DNA from: an uncultured Pelagibacteraceae bacterium
GTDB taxonomy: Bacteria; Pseudomonadota; Alphaproteobacteria; Pelagibacterales; Pelagibacteraceae
Reading direction: 5' to 3'
Length of the DNA: 64,000 nucleotides
NCBI GenBank assembly: GCA_902636075.1
Contig: CACPQM010000001.1
Coordinates: forward strand, 124,001-188,000
In this document: positions 1 to 9,598 of the stretch, in pieces
Layout: every line of letters begins with the position of its first letter
Numbering within the stretch: position 1 is the first letter of the stretch
Notes under the pieces: generated by a model
Databases searched by the model: none
What the model saw: only the letters and a program-made list of their open reading frames with translations
Told to the model about the DNA's origin: nothing
Position numbers and translations under genes: made by a program

Positions 1-256
1 GGTTTTTTAGCATCTGGTCGACAAGTTCTTTTCTTTTGTCATAAACACTATCATCTTCATTAACTGATGTGCTTCCTTCTCCAACATTTTCCCCAACTTT
101 AAATCTCATTATGAAATTTTCTCCATCATTATCTGCATAGAGAGCGTATCCGGTTGAGTCAGGACCTCTATGTTTTAATGCTTGAAGCATTAATTGTAAC
201 TCGTTCCCGACATCTGAGGATTTTCCTCTATGAATAAGTCCAGCAATACCGCACAT
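1..256 (-). CDS. Class-II glutamine amidotransferase domain protein, truncated at window start (methylglutamate synthase subunit A / GlxB-like)
   Basis: Reverse-strand translation from ATG at 256: MCGIAGLIHRGKSSDVGNELQLMLQALKHRGPDSTGYALYADNDGENF...; N-terminal Cys2 and HRGPDSTG are typical of Ntn-type class II GATases; downstream of gmaS-like gene on same strand. Confidence 0.75.
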   Translation of the reverse strand, partial: MCGIAGLIHRGKSSDVGNELQLMLQALKHRGPDSTGYALYADNDGENFIMRFKVGENVGEGSTSVNEDDSVYDKRKELVDQMLKN

Positions 257-278
257 TTTTTTCCTTTCCTAATTTACC

Positions 279-1748
279 TTATGGTAAGCAATCCAAGTAT
301 GTATCAAGATCCCATTGAGTTGTTGCTCCAAGAAATCTTTCCCACTCATCGTTTTTATACCAATGGAAAACTTTATACATTTCATCAGGCATTGCTGATT
401 TGATTACCTCATCCTCAGCAAGTCTATTTAACGCTTCACCAAGACTTAGTGGTAATTTTTTAACATCTTTACCAGCTTTTTGAGCTTCATAAATATTTCT
501 AGATTCAGGTTTAGCTGGTTTCATTTTTTTTGATATTCCCTCATCACAAGCTTTTAGCAAAGCTGCACCTAGTAAGTATGGATTATGCATTGAGTCAACA
601 GATCTATACTCAAATCTTCCAGGTGCTGAAACTCTTAATCCACATGTTCTATTTTGATATCCCCAGTCAGCATATACTGGTGCCCAAAAACCCTGGTCCC
701 ACAACCTTCGATATGAATTAACCGTAGATGATCCTAGAGCTGTCAAAGCTGGTAAATGTTTCATTATACCAGCAATTGATTGAAGTCCAATTTTTCCAGG
801 CAACTGCATATCCTTTGTGTCTGGCATAAAAGTGTTTGTTCCGCCAGATACATAACTAAACACTTCTTCAACTCCCGGAAGTTTTTTATTTCCTAATTTG
901 TTAACAGAAACTTTTCCACCTTTCCATAAAGACATGTTAGTGTGACATCCACTTGCAGATACACCCATGAACGGTTTAGTCATAAAGCAAGCTATTAGAT
1001 TGTTCTCTCTTGCAACTTGGGCACAAATTTGCCTATATGTTGATAATCTATCAGCATTTCTTAAAACATTATCATAAGTCCAATTAAGTTCTAGTTGTCC
1101 AGGAGCATCTTCATGATCACCTTGTATCATGTCCAATCCCATCGCTTTTGAATATTCTATTACTTTCATAAAAACTGGTCTCAAAGACTCGAATTGATCG
1201 ATATGATAACAAAAAGGTTTAGAAAAACCTTTACCAGTTGGAGTTCCATCATCATTTTTAGTTAACCACATCATTTCTGGTTCAGTGCCAACTCTTAATT
1301 CTAGTCCATGTTTCTTTTTAAATTCGTCACTAAAAATTCTTAAATTTCCTCTGCAATCAGAAGTTAAGTGTCCACCCGGATTTTTTCTCTCTTCTCTATT
1401 TCTAAAACATGTTACAAAAACTCTTCCAACTCTTTTATCCCATGGTAATTGCACAAACGTTTCTGGGTCTGGTATTCCCACCAACTCCATGGCTTCTGGT
1501 CCATAACCAATATAGTTATTGTGCCTGTCCAAAAATAAATTTGCTGTTGCTCCATATACTAATTGAAAACCTTTTTCAGCAGTCCTTTCCCAATGGTCTG
1601 CAGGGATACCTTTACCTACTACTCTACCTGTTACCGAAATAAATTGGTAATATATATAGGTTATTCCTAATTCGTTAATTTTTTCTCTTACTTTTTTAAC
1701 TAACTTTGCTCTACCTGGTTGATTTACATGTTTTTCTAGATCAGTCAT
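279..1748 (-). CDS. gmaS: Glutamine synthetase type III family / gamma-glutamylmethylamide synthetase
   Basis: 489-aa ORF with GS motifs (EPEMMW, GQLELNW, GCHTNMSLW, NRTCGLRVSAPGRFEYRSVDS); located in methylamine gene cluster. Confidence 0.75.
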   Translation of the reverse strand: MTDLEKHVNQPGRAKLVKKVREKINELGITYIYYQFISVTGRVVGKGIPADHWERTAEKGFQLVYGATANLFLDRHNNYIGYGPEAMELVGIPDPETFVQLPWDKRVGRVFVTCFRNREERKNPGGHLTSDCRGNLRIFSDEFKKKHGLELRVGTEPEMMWLTKNDDGTPTGKGFSKPFCYHIDQFESLRPVFMKVIEYSKAMGLDMIQGDHEDAPGQLELNWTYDNVLRNADRLSTYRQICAQVARENNLIACFMTKPFMGVSASGCHTNMSLWKGGKVSVNKLGNKKLPGVEEVFSYVSGGTNTFMPDTKDMQLPGKIGLQSIAGIMKHLPALTALGSSTVNSYRRLWDQGFWAPVYADWGYQNRTCGLRVSAPGRFEYRSVDSMHNPYLLGAALLKACDEGISKKMKPAKPESRNIYEAQKAGKDVKKLPLSLGEALNRLAEDEVIKSAMPDEMYKVFHWYKNDEWERFLGATTQWDLDTYLDCLP

Positions 1749-1814
1749 TTTCCCCCTAAGAATTTTTAGAACAAAAAGTTAACTGAAAAAAAAACATCTG
1801 TCCACTTAGATAAA

Positions 1815-3140
1815 TTAACTCCAAGGGAACGGACTGTTAGATGTCGGATGCAATTCACCTTTCGCGTATCGATTGAATCTAAACGGTTTTAATAATTCGC
1901 TCTCTGTACCTAAAATTTCTTTTGCCACTAGCTCTCCAACTCCAATCATTTTATAACCATGGTTAGAGTCTGCTATCATATAAACGTTTTCTAAAAATCT
2001 ATCGAAAATTGGAAAAGAATCTGGTGTCATACATCCAAGTCCGCCTGATGGTCCTTTTCTATATAAATCCGATTTTCCCTCAAATCTTTTTTGACAATGA
2101 GCTAAAGCTGAACACCACATATCATTAAAAGCTTCTGTAGTTTGATATTCAGGGGACTCTATTCCATACGGATCAACGTTTACTTGATCAAAATGTTTAT
2201 CAACAATGTAAGGTGAAGTTCCACCTTGAACACCAAGTCCGTCAATATCTGGTTTGTAATATATTCCCCAAATTTTATCTGTAATCAATTTTTTAGTTTT
2301 ATCTGAGTATAACGGAGCCGTTGAATCTACATGAATTACAGGTGGCTGTTCACCATTGTCCATTTTTAAAAAATCTGGTTCTACACCAAGTACACCCTCT
2401 TGAAGCATCCAATATTTCCACATGTCCGTTTCGTGAATTCTGCCATCTTTACCTTTAATATTTGCAGTTTTAGGAAGTTCTAGCATATTCCAAAAATCTC
2501 TTGCCCAAGGACCTGCACCAATAACAACTTGTTCACATTCTATCGTGCCTTTATCTGTTTCAACTCCTGTAACGGCTTTGCTGTTACTTCCTCTTTTAAA
2601 ACCTGTAACTTTTACACCTTTCATTACTTCAACACCATTTGAAGTAGATTTATGTTCAAGTGCTTTAATTGAATCTTTATTAAAAGCGTATCCACCTTTT
2701 TTTTCATGAAGAACAGAAGTTATGCCTTTTGCTTGCCAGTCACCAAACATTCCTTTCATATATTTCATGCAATCTTTTTCACCCTCTATAAATTCAGATT
2801 CGTAACCAATTGCTTTTTGTTGTTCATAAATAGTTGCAACATCTGCATGCATTACTTCTGGTGAAATCTGTAAATAACCAACTGCATTATATTTAAATGC
2901 TTTAGGATCACTTTCCCAAACTGAAACTGAATGAGCCATTAATTCTCTCATAGCAGGTTGAAAATAATTATTTCTAACAACACCACAGGCAATTCCACTT
3001 GCTCCTGCTGCAGTATCTTTTTTTTCTAATACGACAATATCACCTGGATTTTTATAAGTTTCGGACAGCTTCCAAGCAGTACTTAGACCGTGAATTCCCC
3101 CTCCAACGATTACTACTTTTGCTTTTGTCGGTAATGACAT
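1815..3140 (-). CDS. FAD-dependent DAO-family oxidoreductase (SoxB/N-methylglutamate dehydrogenase-like)
   Basis: N-terminal dinucleotide-binding VVIVGGGIHGLSTAWKL; C-terminal MIADSNHGYKMIGVGELVAKEIL typical of DAO family; cluster context. Confidence 0.75.
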   Translation of the reverse strand: MSLPTKAKVVIVGGGIHGLSTAWKLSETYKNPGDIVVLEKKDTAAGASGIACGVVRNNYFQPAMRELMAHSVSVWESDPKAFKYNAVGYLQISPEVMHADVATIYEQQKAIGYESEFIEGEKDCMKYMKGMFGDWQAKGITSVLHEKKGGYAFNKDSIKALEHKSTSNGVEVMKGVKVTGFKRGSNSKAVTGVETDKGTIECEQVVIGAGPWARDFWNMLELPKTANIKGKDGRIHETDMWKYWMLQEGVLGVEPDFLKMDNGEQPPVIHVDSTAPLYSDKTKKLITDKIWGIYYKPDIDGLGVQGGTSPYIVDKHFDQVNVDPYGIESPEYQTTEAFNDMWCSALAHCQKRFEGKSDLYRKGPSGGLGCMTPDSFPIFDRFLENVYMIADSNHGYKMIGVGELVAKEILGTESELLKPFRFNRYAKGELHPTSNSPFPWS

Positions 3141-3237
3141 GTTAAAACATTATTTTTTGAAAAGGGTTAAATATATAATTTTTTTTATATATAAAATTTA
3201 GAAATAAAAACTTATAGAACTTAGGATTTCCTAATTG

Positions 3238-3588
3238 TTAAAAGCTCAAATTTTTAAGAGTAGATAAATAATCGTTAAATTCCGCAATAAAAGAAGTGCT
3301 TGGTTTTATATGTTTTTTTCTTTGATCTTCAGCAGTTTTTTCTAAATAAAAAAAACCTTTTTCACATGCTTCATTGATTATTAATGCAGATTTTGGTCTA
3401 GAGGTCTTAAATAATTTAGTTTTAAGTTCCTCTACTGATAAATTTTGTTTTTGTTTAAAAGCTGACATTACTAGAAGCATCATATGATAATGAGAAGGTG
3501 ATTTTCTAAAAAAATAGTTGCTAGATGTGTGTGAAAGCTTCATTTGATCTTCCCAAAACTCTAGCAAATCCTTTGTTGATTTTGGCAT
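3238..3588 (-). CDS. Putative MarR-like winged-helix protein
   Basis: 116 aa; pattern ...LIINEACEKGFFYLEKTAEDQRKKHIKPS resembles the MarR wing; start codon overlaps stop of upstream tdm-like gene (TAATG). Confidence 0.45.
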   Translation of the reverse strand: MPKSTKDLLEFWEDQMKLSHTSSNYFFRKSPSHYHMMLLVMSAFKQKQNLSVEELKTKLFKTSRPKSALIINEACEKGFFYLEKTAEDQRKKHIKPSTSFIAEFNDYLSTLKNLSF

Positions 3589-5927
3589 TATGATCTAACT
3601 TTAGTTTTCTTAGGATCGTAATGTGGAAATCCAACAATTTTTGCAGGTATTCTTTTTTGATGCCCATCTATTTTACCAACTTCTACATCATTACCTATTT
3701 CAGAATGACCAACATCAATTCTGCATAAAGCAATATTTTTATTTAAAGTCGGTGAAATACATCCGCTTGTTATAATACCAACCTGAGATCTTCCAATATG
3801 AACACAATCTCCATGATTTGCTATCTCTTTACCAATCAGCTCTAATCCTACTAGTTTTTTTTGAGGGTTTTCTTTTCTTTTAATTAAATTTTCTCTTCCA
3901 ATAAAATCTTCTACTTTAGATTTTAAAGGAACAGAAAACCCAATGCCAGCTTCAAATGGATCTTGTTGTCCGTCAAACTCATTACCAAATAAAATTAAAC
4001 CAGCTTCAATTCTTAAAAGATCTAAAGCTGCAAATCCTGCTGGTATCAAACCTTCATCTTGTCCTGCCTTCATTACCTTATCCCAAACGGTAGGAGCATC
4101 ACTTGGATGACACCAAATTTCAAAACCAAGTTCACCAGTATAACCTGTTCTTGAAACAATTAATGGTATTCCGTTTAATTCTTCCAATCGACAAATTGTA
4201 AATCTAAACCATTCCAATTCAGATATAGAAGGTTGGGTAGGTGGAGTAAAAATTATTTTTTCTAGAATTTTTCTACTTTTGGGACCTTGTAATGATAAAT
4301 TATTTATTTGGTCAGTAGAATTTTTGATATGAACTTTATAATTTTTTTTCTTCGCTTGTTCTTTAAGCCACTCACCTCCATATTCATCACCACAAACCCA
4401 TCTAAAACCATGATCACTAAGTTTTAATAAAGTACCATCATCAAACATGGTTCCATTTTCATAACACATTGCTGAATAAACAACCTGACCAACTGAAAGT
4501 TTTTTTACATTTCGTGTCAATGTATAATTCATTAATTCTTCTGCATCTGGCCCAAGAATTTCAAATTTTCTCAATGAAGATAAGTCAATTAAGACGGCGT
4601 CTTCTCTGCATGCATTGTATTCATTAATTACACCATGTTTTGTATAATCATTTGGTAACCAAAAACCTCTAGCATCAACAAAGTTTCTAGTTAATTTTGA
4701 TGTTCTTTCATAGAAACCTGTATTTCTTGTAAGTTTATTTTCTGAATCTGTTTTCATTCTAAAACCATATGATTTAGTAAATTCTTTACTTTTTTCATAA
4801 GTTCTAACAAAAATATCAGTAGGGTTCCATCCATTACAGCTATCAATATCACTAGGGCATGCAGTAGTTCCACATGTTAAATCTTTTAAAGCTTTAAAAA
4901 TTACGTAATCACCAGGTCTCGCGTAAGACTCATCAGATGTAACAGAATTTTGACCGCCTGAAGATGTATTAAAGAAAAGATTAATTGCATGCCAACCTTT
5001 TTTTTCTTCTACACCATATTTTTTCATTGAGTCATTTAAATTGTCAGAGCAATTTGCATGACCAAAATATCCAGAATCTTCATAATACTTTGAGGTACAA
5101 GCTAAATTAAATGTATCATGAATACCCACTGTATCTCTTATAACTTCTACCAATGGTTCATGATCAGTATCATAGAATTTTGAAAACAAACCAGGACCAG
5201 GAAAAGTATTTCCCATAAAAGTTCTAGTTGTTTGCCAATCAAGACCTCTCTCTTTGCCTTTTTCTAATTTAGCTGTATCATAAGCAACAAAATCTGAACA
5301 TTGTCTTCCAGTTGGTGTAATTATTTGAATATAGTCCCCAGCCTTAACTTGATATCCTGTTGCAGTTTTTCTATCTATATTAACTTCATAGTCAGGATCG
5401 TAAATTGGATCAGGAATTATTGAAAATTCTTTTTCAGAATTTTTAATTTTTGCTCTTTTAACTAATACAGTCAAATCTGAAGGTGGATTTTGATCATGAA
5501 CAAGCATATCGTTCCCAGGAGCGGCGAATATACAATAACAATTATCTTTTGCATTTAGAGTTATTTTTTCTCCAGCAATAGTATTTTTATCAAAGAGAAT
5601 TGATGAGGTAGCTTTTTCAATTTGTAAATTTCTTTTTTTTAATTGAAGTAATGCCTGCAAAGAACTTTCCTCTTTTTTCAAAAGTATTTTTTTTATTGCA
5701 GATGAATTTTTATTTTCTTTCAAATTTAAAATTCCCAATTCTGATTTTCCATTTTTGTTAAAAATACTAATTTCACAAATTTGATTTCCCTCATTATTTA
5801 TTATTTCAATTTCATCTTCAGGAAATATTTGAATACCAGTAATTCCACCTGCATTGACTACATATCTTTCAACTCCAGGTGGTAATACGTTTAAACCAGG
5901 TTCTTTAATACTTAAACTTGTTTGCAT
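3588..5927 (-). CDS. tdm: DUF1989 + GcvT-domain fusion protein, trimethylamine N-oxide demethylase-like
   Basis: 779 aa; N-terminal DUF1989-like half (YQVKAGDYIQIITPTGRQCSDFVAYD) and C-terminal aminomethyltransferase half (SLQGPKSRKILEK, SRTGYTGELGFEIWC, ALDLLRIEAGL); gene context. Confidence 0.75.
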   Translation of the reverse strand: MQTSLSIKEPGLNVLPPGVERYVVNAGGITGIQIFPEDEIEIINNEGNQICEISIFNKNGKSELGILNLKENKNSSAIKKILLKKEESSLQALLQLKKRNLQIEKATSSILFDKNTIAGEKITLNAKDNCYCIFAAPGNDMLVHDQNPPSDLTVLVKRAKIKNSEKEFSIIPDPIYDPDYEVNIDRKTATGYQVKAGDYIQIITPTGRQCSDFVAYDTAKLEKGKERGLDWQTTRTFMGNTFPGPGLFSKFYDTDHEPLVEVIRDTVGIHDTFNLACTSKYYEDSGYFGHANCSDNLNDSMKKYGVEEKKGWHAINLFFNTSSGGQNSVTSDESYARPGDYVIFKALKDLTCGTTACPSDIDSCNGWNPTDIFVRTYEKSKEFTKSYGFRMKTDSENKLTRNTGFYERTSKLTRNFVDARGFWLPNDYTKHGVINEYNACREDAVLIDLSSLRKFEILGPDAEELMNYTLTRNVKKLSVGQVVYSAMCYENGTMFDDGTLLKLSDHGFRWVCGDEYGGEWLKEQAKKKNYKVHIKNSTDQINNLSLQGPKSRKILEKIIFTPPTQPSISELEWFRFTICRLEELNGIPLIVSRTGYTGELGFEIWCHPSDAPTVWDKVMKAGQDEGLIPAGFAALDLLRIEAGLILFGNEFDGQQDPFEAGIGFSVPLKSKVEDFIGRENLIKRKENPQKKLVGLELIGKEIANHGDCVHIGRSQVGIITSGCISPTLNKNIALCRIDVGHSEIGNDVEVGKIDGHQKRIPAKIVGFPHYDPKKTKVRS

Positions 5928-5947
5928 TTTTAAAAAATATTAAAAAA

Positions 5948-6041
5948 TTATACAAAAGTATAAATAAATTTATATATAAATTTTATATATACATTTGTAT
6001 CTATTTTGCTAGTTGACTGTAACTTTAATAGAGGGGATACT
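5948..6041. promoter_or_regulatory. Divergent tdm/tmoX control region with sigma70-like promoter (TTGACT 6013-6018, 17-bp spacer, GATACT 6036-6041) and short palindromes
   Basis: TTGACT-N17-GATACT upstream of tmoX; TTATAC-AAAA-GTATAA (5948-5963) and ATACA-TT-TGTAT (5989-6000). Confidence 0.4.
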
Positions 6042-6072
6042 TTAATCACTTAATATTAAGGAAAGGGAAATA

Positions 6073-7026
6073 ATGAAAAAAATAATATCTCTATTATCAG
6101 CTATGGTGATATCTCTTGTAAGTTTTGCAGGGATTTCAAACGCAGCAGATAGTAAAAAACCGATTGTTATCCCAACTCATAACTGGTCAAGCCAAATTGT
6201 AATGGCTTACGTAATTGGCGGAATTTTTGAAAGTATGGGGAACAATGTAAAATATGTTAATGCTGACTCGCAAGCAGTTTATGAGTCGATTAGAATCGGT
6301 GACGTAACTATATCTCATGAAGTATGGGAATCTGCATTCGGAAAATCATTCACAACTGCTTTAGATAAAGGTGGTTTATTAGATATGGGTGATCACGAAG
6401 CTAGAACTCTTGAGGATATGGGATATCCAAACTGGGTTGTAGAAAAAGGCTTATGCCCAGGTCTACCAGACTGGACAGCATTAAAGAATCCTGATTGTGC
6501 GAAAAATTTCACAACACCTGACTCACCAGATGGAAAAGGAAGAATGTTGGAAGGTCCACAAACATGGCACGGAGATTTAATACCTCAAAGAGTTGACGCT
6601 CTAGGACTAGGAGATCTTTGGTGGGTTAAATTTGCTGGAAGTGCAGATGCACTTTGGGCAGAGTTAGCTGCAGCTAAAAAAGAAGGAAGAGGAACTATCA
6701 TATTTAACTGGACACCAAACTTTACAGATGGTGCTGGATTTACATTTATCGACTTCCCACCATACACAGCTGGTTGTAGACCAGAAGATGGTGGAGATGG
6801 AAAATGTGGTTCTCCGGATGGTTATTTGAAAAAAGCAGCACATGAAGATTTTCCAAAAACTCATCCAGCAGCTGCAAAAGCGTTTAAAAAAATGTCATTC
6901 TCTACAAGTCAAATTGGAGCAATGGCAGCTTTAGTTGATGTCGACAAAATGACTCACGAAGATGCAGCAAAAAAATGGTTAGCTGACAATAAAAGTGTGT
7001 GGGAAGAATTTACACACGATCATTAA
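6073..7026 (+). CDS. tmoX: OpuAC-type substrate-binding protein, TMAO-binding (TmoX-like)
   Basis: Signal peptide MKKIISLLSAMVISLVSFAGISNAA; QAT-family SBP pattern; RBS aaggaaaggg; adjacent to tdm. Confidence 0.7.
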   Translation: MKKIISLLSAMVISLVSFAGISNAADSKKPIVIPTHNWSSQIVMAYVIGGIFESMGNNVKYVNADSQAVYESIRIGDVTISHEVWESAFGKSFTTALDKGGLLDMGDHEARTLEDMGYPNWVVEKGLCPGLPDWTALKNPDCAKNFTTPDSPDGKGRMLEGPQTWHGDLIPQRVDALGLGDLWWVKFAGSADALWAELAAAKKEGRGTIIFNWTPNFTDGAGFTFIDFPPYTAGCRPEDGGDGKCGSPDGYLKKAAHEDFPKTHPAAAKAFKKMSFSTSQIGAMAALVDVDKMTHEDAAKKWLADNKSVWEEFTHDH

Positions 7027-7047
7027 GGTTAATTTAATAAATTTAAG

Positions 7048-7081
7048 ATCTCTCCCAATTTTATTGGGGGAGATTTTTTTT
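7048..7081 (+). terminator. Rho-independent terminator after tmoX
   Basis: ATCTCTCCCAAT-TTT-ATTGGGGGAGAT, 12-bp stem with one G.U, followed by T-run. Confidence 0.85.
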
Positions 7082-7098
7082 ATCAACTCAAATAATTA

Positions 7099-7560
7099 AT
7101 GGTAAAAGTATTTTATTTAATATTATTAAACTTTTTTATTTTCAATTTTGCCTATGCAAAAGATATAAGTATTGGTGAAAATTTAAATTTAGAGTTTACA
7201 TGTGAGTTAGAAAAAAAAATTGTTAAGAATTCGGAATATAATTATAAAACTTTTCTAGCAAAAGACCTAAATGTTAAAAATTTAGATTCATTTCAAATTT
7301 ATTCAAATAAACCAAGCACATTAATGGTAAATGGATTATCAAAATTTTTCTCTCAAAATTCAAATTTTGATGTCAAAATAGTTAATAAGGACGTAGTTTT
7401 ATTTAAAGCCTTTAATAATGAAAAAACGTATTCAGAATCTGCGATAATTACAAGAAAATCAGGCGAATTAATTCATGAAATTACCAATAATATAAATACC
7501 GAAAATTCAGAAAAAGATATTTCAATTTATATCTGTAAGAATAAATCAAAAAATGCCTAA
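7099..7560 (+). CDS. Hypothetical secreted protein
   Basis: 153-aa ORF, N-terminal hydrophobic signal MVKVFYLILLNFFIFNFAYAKD. Confidence 0.5.
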   Translation: MVKVFYLILLNFFIFNFAYAKDISIGENLNLEFTCELEKKIVKNSEYNYKTFLAKDLNVKNLDSFQIYSNKPSTLMVNGLSKFFSQNSNFDVKIVNKDVVLFKAFNNEKTYSESAIITRKSGELIHEITNNINTENSEKDISIYICKNKSKNA

Positions 7561-7594
7561 TTTTTTTTTAAGAAATTTTGTGTAATATATTTCC

Positions 7595-7972
7595 ATGAAA
7601 AAGCTTATATTTTTTTTACTTTTTTCGTCATTAATCACATCTTTAGCATCAGCAAGAAGTACAGGGTGTAAAGAGGGAAATTGTGAAAATGGTTATGGTA
7701 AGTGGGTTTACACAGATAAAACAACTTATGAAGGCGAATGGGTAGCTACGAAAAAACATGGCCAAGGTACTGAAACATGGCCGAATGGATATATTTACAA
7801 AGGTGAATTTAAAGAAAGTCAGTGGAACGGTATAGGAATTTTATATTTTCCTGATGGCTCAACCTATGAAGGTGAATGGGCTAATGGTTTTATGAACGGG
7901 GAAGGTACTTTTACTTGGTCAGACGGTAAACAAAAAAAAGGTATTTGGAAAAATGGAAGCTTTCAAGAATAG
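7595..7972 (+). CDS. Secreted MORN-repeat protein
   Basis: Signal peptide plus repeats YEGEWVATKKHGQGTETWPNGYIYKGEFKESQWNGIGILYFPDGSTYEGEWANGFMNGEGTF. Confidence 0.85.
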   Translation: MKKLIFFLLFSSLITSLASARSTGCKEGNCENGYGKWVYTDKTTYEGEWVATKKHGQGTETWPNGYIYKGEFKESQWNGIGILYFPDGSTYEGEWANGFMNGEGTFTWSDGKQKKGIWKNGSFQE

Positions 7973-8498
7973 TTTTAAAACTTTGTCAGAGCCAGTCAAA
8001 CAATTTGGTGGATTAGTTGGTATAATTATTCTTATCTTTCTAACTTTTTTTGTTTTAAATAATATTTTTGGTGAAGGTGATGAACTGGTTGCTAAAATGA
8101 AAATAGAAGAAGAAAGAATAGCTGAAGAAAGAAAACTTAATAAGCTAATTTCTAGTCTCCCCTCAGGAGTTTTGGTTTCGTTTGACGGCACTGATAATTT
8201 TAAATTATCTGACGAATTATATGAGGCTGTATGCAAGGCAACTAAACTTATACCTCAACGTGCAATTATGGGTGCTAATTTTCTAAACTTTAGAGCCCAT
8301 GAAATTTATACAATTAACGGAAATAAAATAGATGAAACATTTGTAAAATGGGACGATGAAAAAAATAAATGTTTTGCAGGTTTCGTTGTAAGTGGAAATA
8401 ATGTTGGTGTAGATGAAACTGTAAAAGTAAGTGGAGAAGCTTTGAGTTTTTTAAGCACAGGTATTGATACAAGAGTTTATTTTATTAAAAATTTTTAG
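7953..8498 (+). CDS. Hypothetical single-pass membrane protein
   Basis: 181-aa ORF overlapping the end of the MORN gene; TM segment GGLVGIIILIFLTFFVLNNIF. Confidence 0.55.
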   Translation: MEAFKNSFKTLSEPVKQFGGLVGIIILIFLTFFVLNNIFGEGDELVAKMKIEEERIAEERKLNKLISSLPSGVLVSFDGTDNFKLSDELYEAVCKATKLIPQRAIMGANFLNFRAHEIYTINGNKIDETFVKWDDEKNKCFAGFVVSGNNVGVDETVKVSGEALSFLSTGIDTRVYFIKNF

Positions 8499-8563
8499 GA
8501 GGCAATTTAACAAATTATAGAGATTTTATTTTATCTTAAATTCGTATAACCTTAATATTATTT

Positions 8564-9595
8564 ATGTCTGAACCAGTAATTAAATGCCAATCTGTTTATA
8601 AAATCTTTGGAGCAAACGCTGAAAGTATGCTTAAAGAAGCAAATGGTAATGTTGATGCAAAAACATTTCAAGAAAATGGATGTATTGTAGGAGTTAACAA
8701 TGCCTCTTTTGAGGTATCTAAAGGTGAAATGTTAGTTGTAATGGGCTTATCAGGTTCAGGTAAGTCAACATTGTTAAGGTGTATTTCTAGATTAACGGAC
8801 GCAACTGGTGGAAAAATTTTTATTGAAGGTCAAGATTTGCTTAATTTAAATAACAAGGAACTTATTGATTTAAGAAGAAATAAAATGGGAATGGTTTTTC
8901 AAAGTTTTGCGCTACTTCCACATAAAACAGTTTTAGAAAATATTGCTTTTCCTCTTCAAATTAAGGGTATTAAAACTGAAGATAGCATTAATAAAGCAAT
9001 GGATATGGTCAAACTTGTTGGTCTCGATGGAAGAGAAAATTATTTTCCAAGAGAGTTATCTGGAGGACAACAACAAAGGGTAGGAATTGCAAGATCATTG
9101 GCAGTTGAGCCAGATATATGGTTCTTAGACGAACCTTTCTCTGCATTAGATCCTCTTATAAGGAAAGAAATGCAAGATGAATTTTTAAGACTTCAAGAAA
9201 AATTACAAAAAACTATTATGTTTATTACTCATGATTTTGATGAAGCCTTAAAACTTGCTGATCGAATTGCAATTATGAAAGATGGAATAATTGAGCAATT
9301 AGATACACCTGCTAACATTGTTTTAAATCCAGCTACAGAATATGTAAGAAAATTTACAGAAGAAGTTCCAAGGGAAAAAGTTTTATTAATTAAAGATGTA
9401 ATGGATGAAATAACCTCTGATAACATGGGTGATATAAAAGTTTCAAAAGACGAGATTATTGAAAATGTTGCTGAAAAAATATTAACTCAAGAAAAAACAG
9501 CAGCTGTTACAGATGGCAAAAATAATATCGTAGGTTCAATTAATCCTGCAAAAATTATTAATACAGTTTTTGGGGGAAGAAAAAATAATCATTAA
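8564..9595 (+). CDS. tmoW: Quaternary-amine/TMAO ABC transporter ATP-binding protein (ProV/TmoW-like)
   Basis: Walker A GLSGSGKST, signature LSGGQQQRVGIARSL, Walker B IWFLDEPFSALD, C-terminal CBS-like region. Confidence 0.8.
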   Translation: MSEPVIKCQSVYKIFGANAESMLKEANGNVDAKTFQENGCIVGVNNASFEVSKGEMLVVMGLSGSGKSTLLRCISRLTDATGGKIFIEGQDLLNLNNKELIDLRRNKMGMVFQSFALLPHKTVLENIAFPLQIKGIKTEDSINKAMDMVKLVGLDGRENYFPRELSGGQQQRVGIARSLAVEPDIWFLDEPFSALDPLIRKEMQDEFLRLQEKLQKTIMFITHDFDEALKLADRIAIMKDGIIEQLDTPANIVLNPATEYVRKFTEEVPREKVLLIKDVMDEITSDNMGDIKVSKDEIIENVAEKILTQEKTAAVTDGKNNIVGSINPAKIINTVFGGRKNNH

Positions 9596-9598
9596 ATT

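Noticed and set aside
530-1642. ORFs of 63, 73 and 77 aa on + strand opposite gmaS
   Set aside because: Antisense shadows of a well-supported coding region; low-complexity translations and no RBS or family motif
6585-6864. 60- and 66-aa minus-strand ORFs inside tmoX
   Set aside because: Antisense to a clear SBP gene; products look like codon-bias artefacts
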